From Leptolyngbya sp. SIO4C5 (lineage in GTDB: Bacteria; Cyanobacteriota; Cyanobacteriia; Phormidesmidales; Phormidesmidaceae), in assembly GCA_010671965.1 (NCBI GenBank), contig JAAHIC010000305.1, forward strand, positions 1 to 5,994: a stretch of 5,994 nucleotides of DNA, read 5' to 3'. The position numbers and the translations under genes are program-made. The notes under the pieces are model-generated. The model had not been told where the DNA came from and did no database searches. It saw nothing but the letters and a program-made list of their open reading frames with translations. Below are positions 5,891-5,994 of the stretch, in pieces. Within the stretch, counting starts at the first letter, position 1; the number at the start of each line of letters is the position of its first letter.

Positions 5891-5919
5891 TATAGTTTTA
5901 CGTGTCAATATTGAGGAGG
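5891..5919 (+). promoter_or_regulatory. -10-like hexamer and strong Shine-Dalgarno-like sequence
   Basis: TATAGT (5891-5896) matches the -10 consensus at five of six positions; no -35 hexamer lies at the right spacing, although a TG lies two bases upstream. GAGGAGG (5913-5919) is a near-perfect anti-16S match. It is 22 nt before the ATG at 5942, too far for that start, but 9 nt before a TTG at 5929 that opens a 17-codon frame closed by TGA at 5980-5982. It may serve a short leader peptide or be fortuitous. Confidence 0.35.
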
Positions 5920-5941
5920 TTTGCCTTCTTGCCGCTGTTCT

Positions 5942-5994
5942 ATGACCCCTCTAAAGCTTTCGTTTGCTCAGCACTATCATGAACGAACGAAATA
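5942..5994 (+). CDS. Partial CDS, N-terminus only; possibly SagB/ThcOx-type nitroreductase-like protein
   Basis: From ATG at 5942 the frame stays open to the window edge and gives MTPLKLSFAQHYHERTK. The AQHYHERTK stretch resembles the N-terminus of cyanobacterial SagB/ThcOx-family (FMN-dependent, nitroreductase-like) dehydrogenases as I remember them, but 17 residues are too few to be sure. The ATG lacks a Shine-Dalgarno at normal spacing; an in-frame TTG at 5921 directly abuts the GAGGAGG and is not better. Transcription would be divergent from the pentapeptide gene. It could also be a chance open stretch. Confidence 0.45.
   Translation, partial: MTPLKLSFAQHYHERTK

Overview
The window looks cyanobacterial. 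It is moderately GC-rich and dotted with the HIP1 octamer GCGATCGC (for example at 38-45 and near 764, 975 and 5091). It also carries a carboxysome-type Rubisco activase, a TPR protein and a pentapeptide-repeat protein, all typical of cyanobacterial chromosomes. An activase with an SSUL tail points to a beta-cyanobacterium. The gene content suggests a filamentous Leptolyngbya-like lineage, but the sequence alone does not settle the genus.

Layout. (a) 1-100 is a short leader without a gene; its first bases form a 17-bp perfect inverted repeat with a segment inside the next gene. (b) 101-1369 (+) is rca, the Rubisco activase AAA+ protein fused through a Ser/Pro linker to a RbcS-like (SSUL) domain. 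(c) 1366-1500 is an array of four palindromic repeats that fills the gap between two convergent genes and supplies the rca stop codon. (d) 1499-4330 (-) is a 943-residue membrane-anchored protein with a signal peptide-like N-terminus, one TM helix, a ~545-residue coiled coil built on a 29-residue period, and eight perfect 34-residue TPRs. (e) 4331-4523 holds its ribosome binding site and the intrinsic terminator of the next gene. (f) 4524-5039 (-) is a 171-residue two-TM, glycine-rich protein with YflT-like stress-domain features. (g) 5146-5679 (-) is a 177-residue pentapeptide-repeat protein with 27 uninterrupted repeats. (h) 5680-5941 is a divergent intergenic region with GTTAAT boxes, a strong Shine-Dalgarno-like sequence and a -10-like hexamer. 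(i) 5942 to the edge (+) is the probable first 17 codons of a gene that runs out of the window.

How the genes relate. Rca removes inhibitory sugar phosphates from Rubisco, and its SSUL domain lets it bind Rubisco and enter carboxysomes. The three minus-strand genes lie in one direction, but an intrinsic terminator after the 171-residue gene and gaps of 106 and 193 bp suggest separate transcription rather than one operon. Nothing ties them functionally to rca. No mobile element, phage, CRISPR or defence system was seen. The least explained signals are the inverted repeat around the rca start, the palindrome array, and the strict 29-residue period of the coiled coil.
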